From Lachnospiraceae bacterium (lineage in GTDB: Bacteria > Bacillota > Clostridia > Lachnospirales > Lachnospiraceae): a stretch of DNA of 64,000 bases. The notes under the pieces were generated by a model. It saw nothing but the letters and a program-made list of their open reading frames with translations, did not search any database and was not told where the DNA came from. Positions 43,532 to 52,911 of the stretch are shown here, piece by piece. A program made the translations under genes and the position numbers. The first letter of the stretch is position 1. The number at the start of each line of letters is the position of its first letter. The stretch is taken from the NCBI GenBank assembly GCA_017634975.1, contig JAGBMJ010000015.1:62001-126000 (forward strand), written 5' to 3'.

Positions 43532-44871
43532 TGGAAGTCGGATCCGTGATCAAGGACGGGGTGGAATATACGGCATTGGCTTTCGCATGCGGGATCTTTC
43601 TGCATGGTTTTTTTGATGACCGGATCCGGGTGACATGGAAACGTCTCGGTATTATCTTTACTGTTGTCGTGGTACTTTCTTTTCTGGATATCCTGATGCA
43701 GAAACAGCTGGGATGGAATCTGATCCTGATCCCTGTTTTTTTTATTTGTACTGCGATCGTGCTGCAGTGGGACATCAAAGCAGATCTGGGCGGATTCACC
43801 AAACGGCTTTTTTTTATCATCGGTACGGATGTTGCGATCTCTGTATATTCTCTGGAAATCGTTATGCTCGGCGCTTCCCTGGCCGGAGTCAGCGATGCGG
43901 CGGCAAAGGCCGGAATGCGCGAGAGAGGGGAAAGCATCGGATTTTATCTGATCTATGTGGGTGTTGTGATACTGATCGGAGCAGTGCTCTATTATCTTAC
44001 GGAACGGCGCGGTGCGGCGATGCTCTTTCGCGGCAGTGATATCATTCTGACGGTCGCGATGGGAACGATCATTCTGCTTTCTCTCGGATTATATATGTAT
44101 ATCGAAAATAATGAGATGGTGAAGCTGTATCGCACCGGTTTGGAAGCGATGCTGCTTCTCTTGCTGCTCGTGATGCCGGTAATGATCTACAAAAATCGGC
44201 AGAGTGCTTATTTTATCGAGATGAGCGCCCACAATGAGAGCTATCTGGAGGCGGAACTGGCGGCATCCCGACAGTATCGTGAGTCGCAGGAAGAAACCAG
44301 GGCATTCCGGCATGATATGCGCAACAACCTGACGCTTCTGGCCGGGCTGATGCAGGAGAAGAAATATGAAGAAGCGGAGCAATATATCCGCGATCTGAAC
44401 GGGGAACTGGCTGCGTTGTCTCCGCGGATCGTCACCGGAGACGATATGCTCGATTCCCTGATCTCTTCCAAGCTCGGAGAACTGGAACGGCTGGGGATCG
44501 TACTTACGGTAAACGGCGTGATCGACGGCGGGCTGAACTGGAAACCCATCGATATCTGTGCGGTGTTTGCAAATGCATTGGATAATGCGATGCGCGCCTG
44601 TCAGTCGGTACCGGAGGATTCACAGAGATATATCCGGATTTCATTTCGAAAAACGGAGTTGCAGAGAGTGATCACGATCGCAAACAGTACGACAGAAAAA
44701 ACAGACGCCGCAAGACTTCTGTCCGGAGAAGGAAGATATACCACCAAAAGCGACAAAAGCAGACATGGTTTTGGGCTGCATAATATCCGGCGTACCGTGG
44801 AAAAACACGGCGGAATGCTAAAGGTATCCTGCGATGATAAGGAGTTCCGATTGACTATTGTGCTGACATAG
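43531..44871 (+). CDS. GHKL sensor histidine kinase (AgrC/NatK-like)
   Basis: A 446-residue kinase with about six helices in residues 10-225, then a cytoplasmic coiled segment, the phospho-acceptor His261 in AFRHDMRNNL, and a GHKL ATPase domain with N-box FANALDNAMRAC and G-box SRHGFGLHNIRRTVEKHGG. This layout is that of AgrC-type kinases, which often sense peptides through the membrane part. It is the partner of the LytTR regulator upstream and lies 24 bases before the M13 peptidase gene. Confidence 0.93.
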   Translation: MEVGSVIKDGVEYTALAFACGIFLHGFFDDRIRVTWKRLGIIFTVVVVLSFLDILMQKQLGWNLILIPVFFICTAIVLQWDIKADLGGFTKRLFFIIGTDVAISVYSLEIVMLGASLAGVSDAAAKAGMRERGESIGFYLIYVGVVILIGAVLYYLTERRGAAMLFRGSDIILTVAMGTIILLSLGLYMYIENNEMVKLYRTGLEAMLLLLLLVMPVMIYKNRQSAYFIEMSAHNESYLEAELAASRQYRESQEETRAFRHDMRNNLTLLAGLMQEKKYEEAEQYIRDLNGELAALSPRIVTGDDMLDSLISSKLGELERLGIVLTVNGVIDGGLNWKPIDICAVFANALDNAMRACQSVPEDSQRYIRISFRKTELQRVITIANSTTEKTDAARLLSGEGRYTTKSDKSRHGFGLHNIRRTVEKHGGMLKVSCDDKEFRLTIVLT

Positions 44872-44895
44872 AGGGGAGAAGGAGGAAAACAGAGT

Positions 44896-46887
44896 ATGAA
44901 GAAACAACGCGTGATCCCGCTGCTTCTGGCAGGCTGTCTGTTACTGGCAGCCTGCGGGGAAGAAACGGCGGAACCATCCGTACAAACGGCCGAGGTATCG
45001 GAGGAGGGCTATATCGACAGCCTGACGCCGAAGAATGACTTCTACGGTTACATCAATGCGGCGGAACTGATGGAAACTGATCTGGACGGAAAGAACGTGG
45101 TCGGAACGCTTTATGATCTGGACGAGGATGTGAAGGACCGGCTGAATGACATCATTGATGAGATTGCGGCATCGGACAAAGCATATGCCCCGGGCAGCAA
45201 TGAGCAGCTGATCCATGACCTGTATCATAAGATATACGATTTTTACGAAAATGATGATGCGATGGAAGAAAAGGATACGCAGACGATCGATGCTCTTATG
45301 GCGCGGATCGATGCGGTATCATCCATGGAAGAACTGTATGATCTCTGGGCAGATCTGGCCAACCATTATGGGATCTTCCCGGTTTTTTTATGCGGTATAA
45401 CCGAGAATATTTATGATGTGCATGAAACAGTATTCAATATAGGATGCTTTTTTCCCGTGGATCTGGATGATATGAAAAAAAGCGATGTCCGGGCGACGGT
45501 CTACCGGGACGGTTTTGTTGCGCGCTTCAAACGGTTCGGGATGAGCGAGGACGAAGCAAAGCAGCGGGCCAATGATATTATGTATGCGTTTTTCGAGATC
45601 GCGGGACATACGGATCTGGCCTTATACACGGGGGATAAAGAAGATGTGGAATGCTTCCGGCTCTATACGGAAGAGGAAGTACGGGCGATCACCGGAGATG
45701 TTTGGTTTGATAAGATCATCTGTGGTCTTGGGGTTCCGACGGGCTCGCAGAGGCATTACGCGATCTACGACAGTGACCAGCTGAAGACAACGGTTTCCCT
45801 GATGGATCAGGAGCATCTGCAGATCTGGAAGGATTGCACTACCATGAGTATCATGGACCAGAGCGATGCTTTCCTGCCCGAAAAATACAATATGGCGGAG
45901 CAGCCGGAGGCTTCTACAGAGCGTCTTGCAAGATACTATGTCCGGTCCATGCTGGAAAAAGAGCTGGCGGAGATTTACGCGGAAAAATATTTTGATGAAG
46001 AAAAACGGGCTTGTATTCAGGAAATGTGCGAAGAGATCCGCGGTGAATATTATGATCTGATCGGTAACGCGGACTGGATGACGCAGGAGGGCAGGGACAT
46101 TCTCTGCCGGAAACTGGATACTATGCAGTTTTATATCGGCTGCGGTGAAGCTCATGTCGTGGATCCGAAGGATGCAGATCTGATCGGTGATACGATGCTT
46201 GAGACGTTTTACAACTTTAATCAGCGCGATATCGAATGGGCGCGGGATATATTCATAAACGGAGCGGAAGAAGATCCGTTTGATACTATGAGCGCAAGTA
46301 CCGTGAACGCCTGCTATGTGCCGCTGGGAAATTACGTCATCATAACGGCAGCGATCCTGACGGAGCCGGTCTTTGATGTGAATGCGGACCGGGCAGTAAA
46401 TCTGGGAGCGATCGGATCCTGCATCGGGCATGAGATATCCCATGCGTTTGACGATAATGGTGTGAACTATGATGAAAAGGGTAACTATAACCCGGGCAGG
46501 ATGCCGGAAGCAGACATTCAGGCCTTTAAGGAGCGTCAGGAGAAAGCGATCGAGTACTATAACGGCTTTACCGTGCTCAGCTCCCACGTGAGCGGCAAAA
46601 AGACCCTTGGCGAAAACCTGGTGGATATCAGCGGTGTGCAGTGTGTATTGGCGATCGCAGACGGACCGGAAGAACAGAAAGAAGTTCTGGAAAGCTATGC
46701 GAGGTACTGGAAGACGCTGATGCTGGATACTACGGCCAAGGACCAGCTGAGCCACGATGTGCATGCACCGTCCAGGGTTCGGGTAAATGCAGTGGTCTCC
46801 TGTTTTGACGAATACTATGAGATCTACGATGTTGCGCCGGGGGATCCTATGTATGTGGCGCCCGAAGACAGAGTAAGGAGGTGGTGA
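44896..46887 (+). CDS. M13 (neprilysin-like) metallopeptidase lipoprotein
   Basis: A 663-residue zinc peptidase of family M13. The zinc motif HEISH (His512, Glu513, His516) and the third ligand motif ENLVD (Glu573, Asp577) are intact and correctly spaced. The N-terminus TPKNDFYGYINA is the family's opening. The signal region has two possible lipoboxes (LLAGC, Cys14; LLAAC, Cys20); the second fits better. It should therefore sit on the outer face of the membrane and cleave short peptides. Its place between a peptide-type sensor kinase and an ABC transporter suggests peptide processing or detoxification; this is inference. Confidence 0.9.
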   Translation: MKKQRVIPLLLAGCLLLAACGEETAEPSVQTAEVSEEGYIDSLTPKNDFYGYINAAELMETDLDGKNVVGTLYDLDEDVKDRLNDIIDEIAASDKAYAPGSNEQLIHDLYHKIYDFYENDDAMEEKDTQTIDALMARIDAVSSMEELYDLWADLANHYGIFPVFLCGITENIYDVHETVFNIGCFFPVDLDDMKKSDVRATVYRDGFVARFKRFGMSEDEAKQRANDIMYAFFEIAGHTDLALYTGDKEDVECFRLYTEEEVRAITGDVWFDKIICGLGVPTGSQRHYAIYDSDQLKTTVSLMDQEHLQIWKDCTTMSIMDQSDAFLPEKYNMAEQPEASTERLARYYVRSMLEKELAEIYAEKYFDEEKRACIQEMCEEIRGEYYDLIGNADWMTQEGRDILCRKLDTMQFYIGCGEAHVVDPKDADLIGDTMLETFYNFNQRDIEWARDIFINGAEEDPFDTMSASTVNACYVPLGNYVIITAAILTEPVFDVNADRAVNLGAIGSCIGHEISHAFDDNGVNYDEKGNYNPGRMPEADIQAFKERQEKAIEYYNGFTVLSSHVSGKKTLGENLVDISGVQCVLAIADGPEEQKEVLESYARYWKTLMLDTTAKDQLSHDVHAPSRVRVNAVVSCFDEYYEIYDVAPGDPMYVAPEDRVRRW

Positions 46888-46888
46888 G

Positions 46889-49321
46889 ATGATCCTGAAA
46901 TATACGCTGAGCAATATGTTTCAGAAACCGGCAAGACTGATCATACTGATGCTGTGTATGATCACTGCATGCCTGTTTGGCTTTTTGGCCATGGATTTCA
47001 GCGGAAACCTAAAGGATCTGCTAGCCGCTTCCTTTTCTTATGATGCGGGAGATGCCGATTACATTGTGGCTTCTCTGGGAAAAGACGGGATCGAAGGCGT
47101 AGATCTGAGCGGCGCGGGCCCGGTCCGGATCTGCTATCGTTCGTTTGTCAAAAAGACGGAGATCAAGCGTCAGGAGAGCGAATATGATCATGGGATATCT
47201 GCGGCAGCGGAAATCTGGGTACTCGGCGATTATGAAACGGCAGTTGAGATGCAGCTGGTACCGTCCGGTGTCACAGCCGGATTCGGGGAAATCGCCATCG
47301 GAAAAAGATACAGTGAAGACTTCGGGATCGGGATCGGAGATACCATCACACTGAAGAGCAGTGAAGATGAGGAGGTTCCGTTTACCGTATCCTGTATCTT
47401 TGCGGAAAGCGGTGTCTGGGAGGAAGGATACAAAGGGATGATCACACCGGACTCGGCAAAGCAGCTGCTGAAAGGGAAAGGGTTCCGGCAGGCCTATGTC
47501 GATCTGGTGAATAACAATTTTACCGAATTTGAAGAGTATATGACCGCAGAGCATCCGGCGCTTACCGTGCTGCCGACTTATGCGGCGGACTATGTGCTGG
47601 AGGTTTTGAATAACGTCGGCTATGTCGTATATCTTCTGTTTGTTCTGGTCTTTGCCCTGGTCATCTTTGTTACGATCAGTTTTACGGAAAAGATCCTGAC
47701 GGAGCGGATGTCTGTGATCGGTACCCTTCGAAGCATCGGTATGTCGATGAAGAAGACCACGTTTATCCTGCTTTTTGAAAACGTTCTCTATGGTGTGATG
47801 GGATCGGTGTTCGGCCTCATACTGTATCTGATCCTGCGCGCCGTACTGGTAGCGGTTGCGATGGAAGACTTTGTGGATGACGCGATGGGGACCATCAGTA
47901 TCCCGCGTTTCCTGATCGTGATCGCGGCAACGATACTGATCCAGGTGCTGATCCCGCTCAAGGAAGTGCTGAAAGCCGTTAAAACATCCATCCGTGATAT
48001 CATTTTTGAGAACCGGGATTCGGACAGTAAAGTATCTGTCAAAAAAACGATCGCGGGAGTTGTGCTCATCGTCTTTGGTGTTGCAGCAGGTCTGCTGGTC
48101 GAAAATATAGTAATGGATATCATCTGCATTCTGCTGGTGATCGTGGGCGGAAGTCTGATCATCACGTTTCTGGTAAGGAAGCTGACAGAGAAACTGGCCG
48201 TTGCTTTTGGGAAGGCGGGAATGCCGGTGGCAGAACTGGCGGCGGTTGAATGCGGTACCAAAAAGCCCAATAACGGAAATGCCATTCTGACCATCGTTGC
48301 GGTGACGGCTTCGATCGCGATCTTTGTGATGGGCAGCTCGGTCATCTACGGAATGAACAAGCCGGATTATGATACCGATGTTGTCATCACGGGAACGGAA
48401 GAACAGCGTGCGGAAGATTACAGTTATCTCGATGATTACGACAGTATCACGGAGAAAGAATTCATTATGTCCCAGTGGGAGTACATCGGATACACGCCCG
48501 ATAAAAATGCAGGTTTTGACGTCTGGGCGCTGCCGTCCACCGGACAGTATATCGGTTTCGGAAAACTGCCGGAGAGCCTTGGTAAAAATGAGATGGTGCT
48601 GAACCGGAATGCGGCACAGTTGATGCGGGTGAAGGTCGGAGATACGGTGAAACTGACATTTCATGATGACGGTCTGTTCCCGCAGGAGATGGAACTGAGG
48701 GTTGCGGAAATAACCAAAGAAAACCGCTTTGATCCGTCGTTTGTGATCATACTGAATCCGGAAACCTACAAGGAACTGTATTATGACAGTGTGAGCATGA
48801 TCCTGATCCGTACCACGGAACCGGATCGTCTGGCAGACCAGCTGGATGCAGCTATGACGGATGGAGAGACGATCAAGACCAATGAAAAGATCCTGGCGGA
48901 GACCAAAGATGACAATGACATTATCAACCTGATCCTGTACGCGGTCACCTTTGCCGCCATGGGACTTACCATCGTCGGCATCTCCGGTAATCAGATGATC
49001 GGTTTTGTAGGGCGCAAGAAAGAATATGCGATGCTGCATTCCACGGCTTGCTCGCGCAAAAAGATCGTGCGGATGATCTGGATCGAGAATGCGTTATTGT
49101 TCGGCATTGCCGTGATCTGTGCCGCGGTCATTTCAATCCCGGTCGTATTGCTGATCGCAAGAGTCTTCCGGCTGACCAACCTGGGGCTGTTTGTGGAGGT
49201 ACGTTTTGATGCGCTGATCGGCTGCGCTTTCCTGTTGTGGCTCGTAACAATGCTAACGGCACGTACACCGATCCGGGGGCTTAAGAAGATGAATACCGCT
49301 GTTGAGATGAAGTATGAATAA
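46889..49321 (+). CDS. FtsX/MacB-type ABC transporter permease
   Basis: An 810-residue membrane protein: N-terminal helix (LIILMLCMITACLFGFLAM), an extracytoplasmic domain to about 240, a block of three helices with an FtsX core (TERMSVIGTLRSIGMSMKK), two further helices around 390-430, a second FtsX-like half with its own external domain, and three C-terminal helices (LILYAVTFAAMGLTIVGISG onward). AAGGAGG lies 7 bases before ATG 46889, directly behind the peptidase stop. It pairs with the ATPase at 49338. Such pairs extrude peptides or lipoproteins, or sense and detach antimicrobial peptides. Confidence 0.9.
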   Translation: MILKYTLSNMFQKPARLIILMLCMITACLFGFLAMDFSGNLKDLLAASFSYDAGDADYIVASLGKDGIEGVDLSGAGPVRICYRSFVKKTEIKRQESEYDHGISAAAEIWVLGDYETAVEMQLVPSGVTAGFGEIAIGKRYSEDFGIGIGDTITLKSSEDEEVPFTVSCIFAESGVWEEGYKGMITPDSAKQLLKGKGFRQAYVDLVNNNFTEFEEYMTAEHPALTVLPTYAADYVLEVLNNVGYVVYLLFVLVFALVIFVTISFTEKILTERMSVIGTLRSIGMSMKKTTFILLFENVLYGVMGSVFGLILYLILRAVLVAVAMEDFVDDAMGTISIPRFLIVIAATILIQVLIPLKEVLKAVKTSIRDIIFENRDSDSKVSVKKTIAGVVLIVFGVAAGLLVENIVMDIICILLVIVGGSLIITFLVRKLTEKLAVAFGKAGMPVAELAAVECGTKKPNNGNAILTIVAVTASIAIFVMGSSVIYGMNKPDYDTDVVITGTEEQRAEDYSYLDDYDSITEKEFIMSQWEYIGYTPDKNAGFDVWALPSTGQYIGFGKLPESLGKNEMVLNRNAAQLMRVKVGDTVKLTFHDDGLFPQEMELRVAEITKENRFDPSFVIILNPETYKELYYDSVSMILIRTTEPDRLADQLDAAMTDGETIKTNEKILAETKDDNDIINLILYAVTFAAMGLTIVGISGNQMIGFVGRKKEYAMLHSTACSRKKIVRMIWIENALLFGIAVICAAVISIPVVLLIARVFRLTNLGLFVEVRFDALIGCAFLLWLVTMLTARTPIRGLKKMNTAVEMKYE

Positions 49322-49337
49322 CGAGGAGGAGCGATCT

Positions 49338-50012
49338 ATGGAACCTATTTTAAAAGTAGAACACGTAAGCAAAGCATTCGGTAAAGGTGAGGCGTATTTA
49401 AAAGTCCTGGACGATGTCTCCCTCGAGATCCATAAAGGGGAATTTGCTTCTCTGATGGGGCCGTCCGGAAGCGGCAAGTCCACGCTTCTGTATATCATCG
49501 GCGGGCTGGATATCGATTACGAAGGCAGCGTCTATATCGGCGGGCAGAAGATGACCGGGATGAAAGATGAGGAACAGTCTGCGCTGCGCCTTGCAAAGAT
49601 CGGTTTTATCTTCCAGTTTTACAATCTGGTACAGAACCTTTCTGTGGAAGACAACATCCTTCTGCCCATCAAGATGGCGGGCAAGCATGTGGACGGATAT
49701 CAGGAAAAACTCGAGGAGATCCTGGACATCACAGGATTGACGACGAAGAGAAAAAACAAACCGGCAGAACTCTCCGGCGGACAGCAGCAGCGTGTCTCCA
49801 TAGCAAGAGCGGTCCTTGCCGAGCCGGAACTGTTACTTGCCGACGAACCTACCGGCAACCTGGACAGCAAATCCACGACGGAGATCATGGAACTGTTCAA
49901 GCGCTTAAACGATGAGAAAGGCATTACCTTCCTTCAGGTAACACACTCCAAGGATACCGCAGATTACGGCAAGCGCATCATACAGCTGGACAGCGGAAAA
50001 GTGATCGGATAA
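49338..50012 (+). CDS. ABC transporter ATPase (MacB/LolD type)
   Basis: A 224-residue ATPase: Walker A GPSGSGKS (41-48), FQFYNLVQNLSVEDNI typical of the LolD/MacB class, signature LSGGQQQRVSIARA, Walker B LLLADEPTGNLDS, switch His in QVTHS. ATG 49338 follows AGGAGGA by 7 bases and is preferred to an upstream ATG at 49314 that overlaps the permease end. Last gene of the operon that starts at 42517; a terminator follows at 50027. Confidence 0.95.
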   Translation: MEPILKVEHVSKAFGKGEAYLKVLDDVSLEIHKGEFASLMGPSGSGKSTLLYIIGGLDIDYEGSVYIGGQKMTGMKDEEQSALRLAKIGFIFQFYNLVQNLSVEDNILLPIKMAGKHVDGYQEKLEEILDITGLTTKRKNKPAELSGGQQQRVSIARAVLAEPELLLADEPTGNLDSKSTTEIMELFKRLNDEKGITFLQVTHSKDTADYGKRIIQLDSGKVIG

Positions 50013-50026
50013 AAAAACAAACTTTT

Positions 50027-50054
50027 ACCGGCAGGATTTTCTGCCGGTTTTTTA
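50027..50054 (+). terminator. Intrinsic terminator
   Basis: ACCGGCAG / CTGCCGGT (50027-50034 / 50041-50048) followed by TTTTT. Confidence 0.9.
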
Positions 50055-50159
50055 CTTTACGGGGAAATTGCTCCGGCTAGGGAAACCCACTTGCGGAAAC
50101 ACACGGAATGGGCTATAGTAATTAGGAAATTATGTGATTTCAGAAAGAAGGGATGCATC

Positions 50160-50720
50160 ATGGATCTGGTACAGATCGAGAACGAAAGTGAACAGGTGGT
50201 AAACGAGGTATACGAACTGGCGAAACTGAAGGCCGGAGACCTGCTGGTGATCGGCTGCTCCTCCAGTACCGTACAGGGTGAGCTGATCGGAACACACTCC
50301 AGTGTGGAGCTTGCGGAAGCAGTCTACCGCGGGGTGAAAAAGGCGGTTTCAAAAAATGGTCTGCGTCTGGCGGTACAGTGCTGCGAACATCTGAACCGGG
50401 CGATCATCACGGATCGTGATACTATGGAAAAATATGGTCTGGAACAGGTCAATGTGATCCCGCAGCCCAAGGCCGGAGGTTCGTTTGCGACTACCTATTA
50501 CAAGGATCTGAAGGAGCCGGTAGCGGTAGAGAACTTAAAAGCCGGCGCGGACGCCGGGATCGATATCGGCGGTGTATTGATCGGAATGCACATCAGGCCG
50601 GTGGTGGTACCGCTGAAGATCACCCATAAAAAGATCGGCGAAGCCATCGTGATCGCGGCGCGCAGACGTCCGAAATTTGTCGGCGGCGCACGTGCGGTTT
50701 ACGACGAAAACTTAGAGTAA
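50160..50720 (+). CDS. YwlG family protein (DUF436, UPF0340)
   Basis: A 186-residue cytoplasmic protein of the YwlG/TIGR01440 family: LLVIGCSSSTVQGELIGTHSS near the N-end, QCCEHLNRAI, and the final IAARRRPKFVGGARAVY. Widely conserved in Firmicutes, with no established function. ATG 50160 is taken as start because AGAAGGG lies just upstream and it matches the family's usual N-terminus; the frame stays open to 50091. Stands between a terminator and a lipoprotein gene. Confidence 0.85.
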   Translation: MDLVQIENESEQVVNEVYELAKLKAGDLLVIGCSSSTVQGELIGTHSSVELAEAVYRGVKKAVSKNGLRLAVQCCEHLNRAIITDRDTMEKYGLEQVNVIPQPKAGGSFATTYYKDLKEPVAVENLKAGADAGIDIGGVLIGMHIRPVVVPLKITHKKIGEAIVIAARRRPKFVGGARAVYDENLE

Positions 50721-50746
50721 AGCTTTAGTAAAGGGGAGAGAAAACT

Positions 50747-52378
50747 ATGAAAAAAAGACTGGTTGCCATGATCCTGTTGACGGCGTTTGCCGTGACCGCC
50801 TGTGGTACGGATGCGGCACCGGACCGGGGAAGCTTAAGCGACAGGATCGGAAAGGAAGAAGATACACCGACGGAAGCGCCGACGGAGGCGCCGACCGAGG
50901 CGCCCACCGAAGCACCGGCCGAAGGGGGCGAGCCGACGCCGCAGGGGACGATCGAGCCTGTGGCATATGACGGGGAAGTACGTCCGCTGCAGATCGCGAT
51001 CGATACGGAATATGACGGCTGGAGCAGTGATGACTGGAATTATTCCGCGCATATCCAGGCACCGGAGATCACGGTGGAAGAGGACGGTTTTGATGCGCTG
51101 GCCAAGTCGGCACACAGTTACGGCAGATCCCTTCAGGAATTTGCAAAGAATAATGACCTGCCGGATATGATCAATATGTGTCAGGAAATGCAGGCATCCG
51201 ATCCGGAACCGGAGAACGGTGTGTATATGGTTTCGGAATATACGACGACCGTTGCCCGTGCCGACAGTACGGTTACCAGTTTTCTGACGACACAGTATGT
51301 GGATTATGCGGGAGCACATCCGGGAACGGTGATCACGACCAAAAATTTTGATTCCATGACCGGGGATGCCCTGGATATCTACTCCGTGGTGGAAAGTGAC
51401 CAGATCGACGGCCTGCCGGAGCTGATCGCCGACAGCCTTATCGAAAAATACGGTGAAGAACCTTTTTATGATGCGGACAATCTGACCGGCACGATCGATG
51501 ACACGCTGGGAATGAACAGTGATCTGGTATTTACGGTGGATTATTTCGGCATTACGTTCTACTTCTCACCTTACGAACTGGCACCGTATGCATTTGGGGC
51601 GCAGACCGTGACTTTCCGTTATGAGGACTATCCGGATCTGGTAAAGGATGTCTATCAACAGACGGCGGAAAACTACATTTATCCGCTGGATCCGTACGAA
51701 GTCAATACGCTTCCGGACGGACGGGAACTGGAACTGAAGATCACGACCTTTGGCGAAGAATACGAAGAGGGATACGAGATCGGAACCAGTCTGGACGGAA
51801 AACAGGCTTCTTATGAGATCTATGATGCCTTTGAGATGGTTCCCTGGCTGGTACACTGCAATGACAGGGATTACCTGTATCTGAAATGGAGTACCTATAA
51901 TGATTACGGGCTGATCAGCGTCTGTGATCTGAACGGAGATACGGTCGGAAAGCCGGAGGATTTCTATGGTTCGTTCATGGGATCCCCCACCGATCCGGAG
52001 AACTTAAAGATCTATAACCGCGGCGATCTGCTTTCCACCGTAGGTATGTACCGGTACTATACGGTTGGAAAGGATGGTATGCCGGAGCCGAAGACCGACT
52101 ATTTCATCATCTCTTCCGAACTGTCCATCACGCTGAAGAGGGATATGACCTTTGAATGCCGGGAGGATTTTGATGCACCGGAGAATGCGGTGGAAGAAAA
52201 CCTGCGTAAAGGCACAAAGCTTACATTCTATGCGGAAAATGATGATGAGGGCTGGGTAGATCTTACTCTGCCGGACGGACGTTTTGTACGGGTGTATGTA
52301 GACAGCAGCGATTATCCGCGTACCGTGGAAGGGATCGATATGGATGATGTCTTTGCAGACCTGTTCTGGGCAGGCTGA
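50747..52378 (+). CDS. Lipoprotein with TEAP repeats and RsiV-like DUF3298 domain
   Basis: A 543-residue lipoprotein: lipobox VTAC (Cys19), then a linker in which the tetrapeptide TEAP is repeated four times (about residues 42-57), then a DUF4163/DUF3298-like domain (YVDYAGAHPGTVITTKNFDSMTGDALDIY), as in RsiV and relatives. The C-terminal 70 residues look SH3-like (GTKLTFYAENDDEGWVDLTLPDGRFVRVY). AGGGGAG precedes ATG 50747. RsiV binds lysozyme, but this protein lacks an anti-sigma segment, so function stays open. The DUF202 gene follows 18 bases downstream. Confidence 0.75.
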   Translation: MKKRLVAMILLTAFAVTACGTDAAPDRGSLSDRIGKEEDTPTEAPTEAPTEAPTEAPAEGGEPTPQGTIEPVAYDGEVRPLQIAIDTEYDGWSSDDWNYSAHIQAPEITVEEDGFDALAKSAHSYGRSLQEFAKNNDLPDMINMCQEMQASDPEPENGVYMVSEYTTTVARADSTVTSFLTTQYVDYAGAHPGTVITTKNFDSMTGDALDIYSVVESDQIDGLPELIADSLIEKYGEEPFYDADNLTGTIDDTLGMNSDLVFTVDYFGITFYFSPYELAPYAFGAQTVTFRYEDYPDLVKDVYQQTAENYIYPLDPYEVNTLPDGRELELKITTFGEEYEEGYEIGTSLDGKQASYEIYDAFEMVPWLVHCNDRDYLYLKWSTYNDYGLISVCDLNGDTVGKPEDFYGSFMGSPTDPENLKIYNRGDLLSTVGMYRYYTVGKDGMPEPKTDYFIISSELSITLKRDMTFECREDFDAPENAVEENLRKGTKLTFYAENDDEGWVDLTLPDGRFVRVYVDSSDYPRTVEGIDMDDVFADLFWAG

Positions 52379-52396
52379 TGATGGGAGGAGACCCTT

Positions 52397-52810
52397 TTGG
52401 CAGAAGATAAATACTCGGAACTGAGTCTTGCGGATATCCAGCAGATGGAACTCTCCTACGAGAGGACCAACCTGTCGGTCATCCGGACGGATCTGGCATT
52501 TCATAATACCAAACTCTCCGTGGAACAGACACATCTGTCTTTTCTGCGGACGATCGTATCCCTGATCGGCAGCGCGGCGACGATCTACAAGGCTCTGCCG
52601 GCATTGGGGGTATCGGACCGTTTTTCTACGGTGCTGTCCGTGTTTTTGCTCCTTGCGGCGGTCTATTTTACGGTACGTGACCGGATGACCTATCCGAGAC
52701 TGAAGAAGCAGATCGAGGAGATGGAACAGGAGAAGGAACAGATCGTAAAGAACCAGCCGGATGCATCATTGATCCTGGGCGATGTGGATGCGGACGCGGA
52801 TACGGATTAA
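52397..52810 (+). CDS. DUF202-family small membrane protein
   Basis: A 137-residue protein resembling DUF202: ERTNLSVIRTDLAFHNTKLSVEQTHLSFLRTIVSLIGSAATIYKAL, then a second helix (FSTVLSVFLLLAAVYFTV) and a coiled, acidic tail. The start is TTG 52397: GGGAGGA is 7 bases upstream and no ATG is in a suitable place. It lies 18 bases after the lipoprotein and probably shares its transcript. DUF202 proteins are found in many bacteria and have no agreed function. Confidence 0.75.
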   Translation: MAEDKYSELSLADIQQMELSYERTNLSVIRTDLAFHNTKLSVEQTHLSFLRTIVSLIGSAATIYKALPALGVSDRFSTVLSVFLLLAAVYFTVRDRMTYPRLKKQIEEMEQEKEQIVKNQPDASLILGDVDADADTD

Positions 52811-52911
52811 ATAGACTTTGACAGGTTTTTGTGATAAGATACAGTGATATATCGTAATGGGCTTGGCAGACCGGAAAGATGATATCTTTAAGATGGGAGT
52901 AGTCTGAAAAG

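Noticed and set aside
47021-49039. 672-codon open frame antisense to the FtsX-type permease
   Set aside because: His/Arg/Gln-rich shadow created by the codon bias of the real gene; no ribosome site. The same holds for the long antisense frames at 3521-5056, 37683-39290 and 45622-46914.
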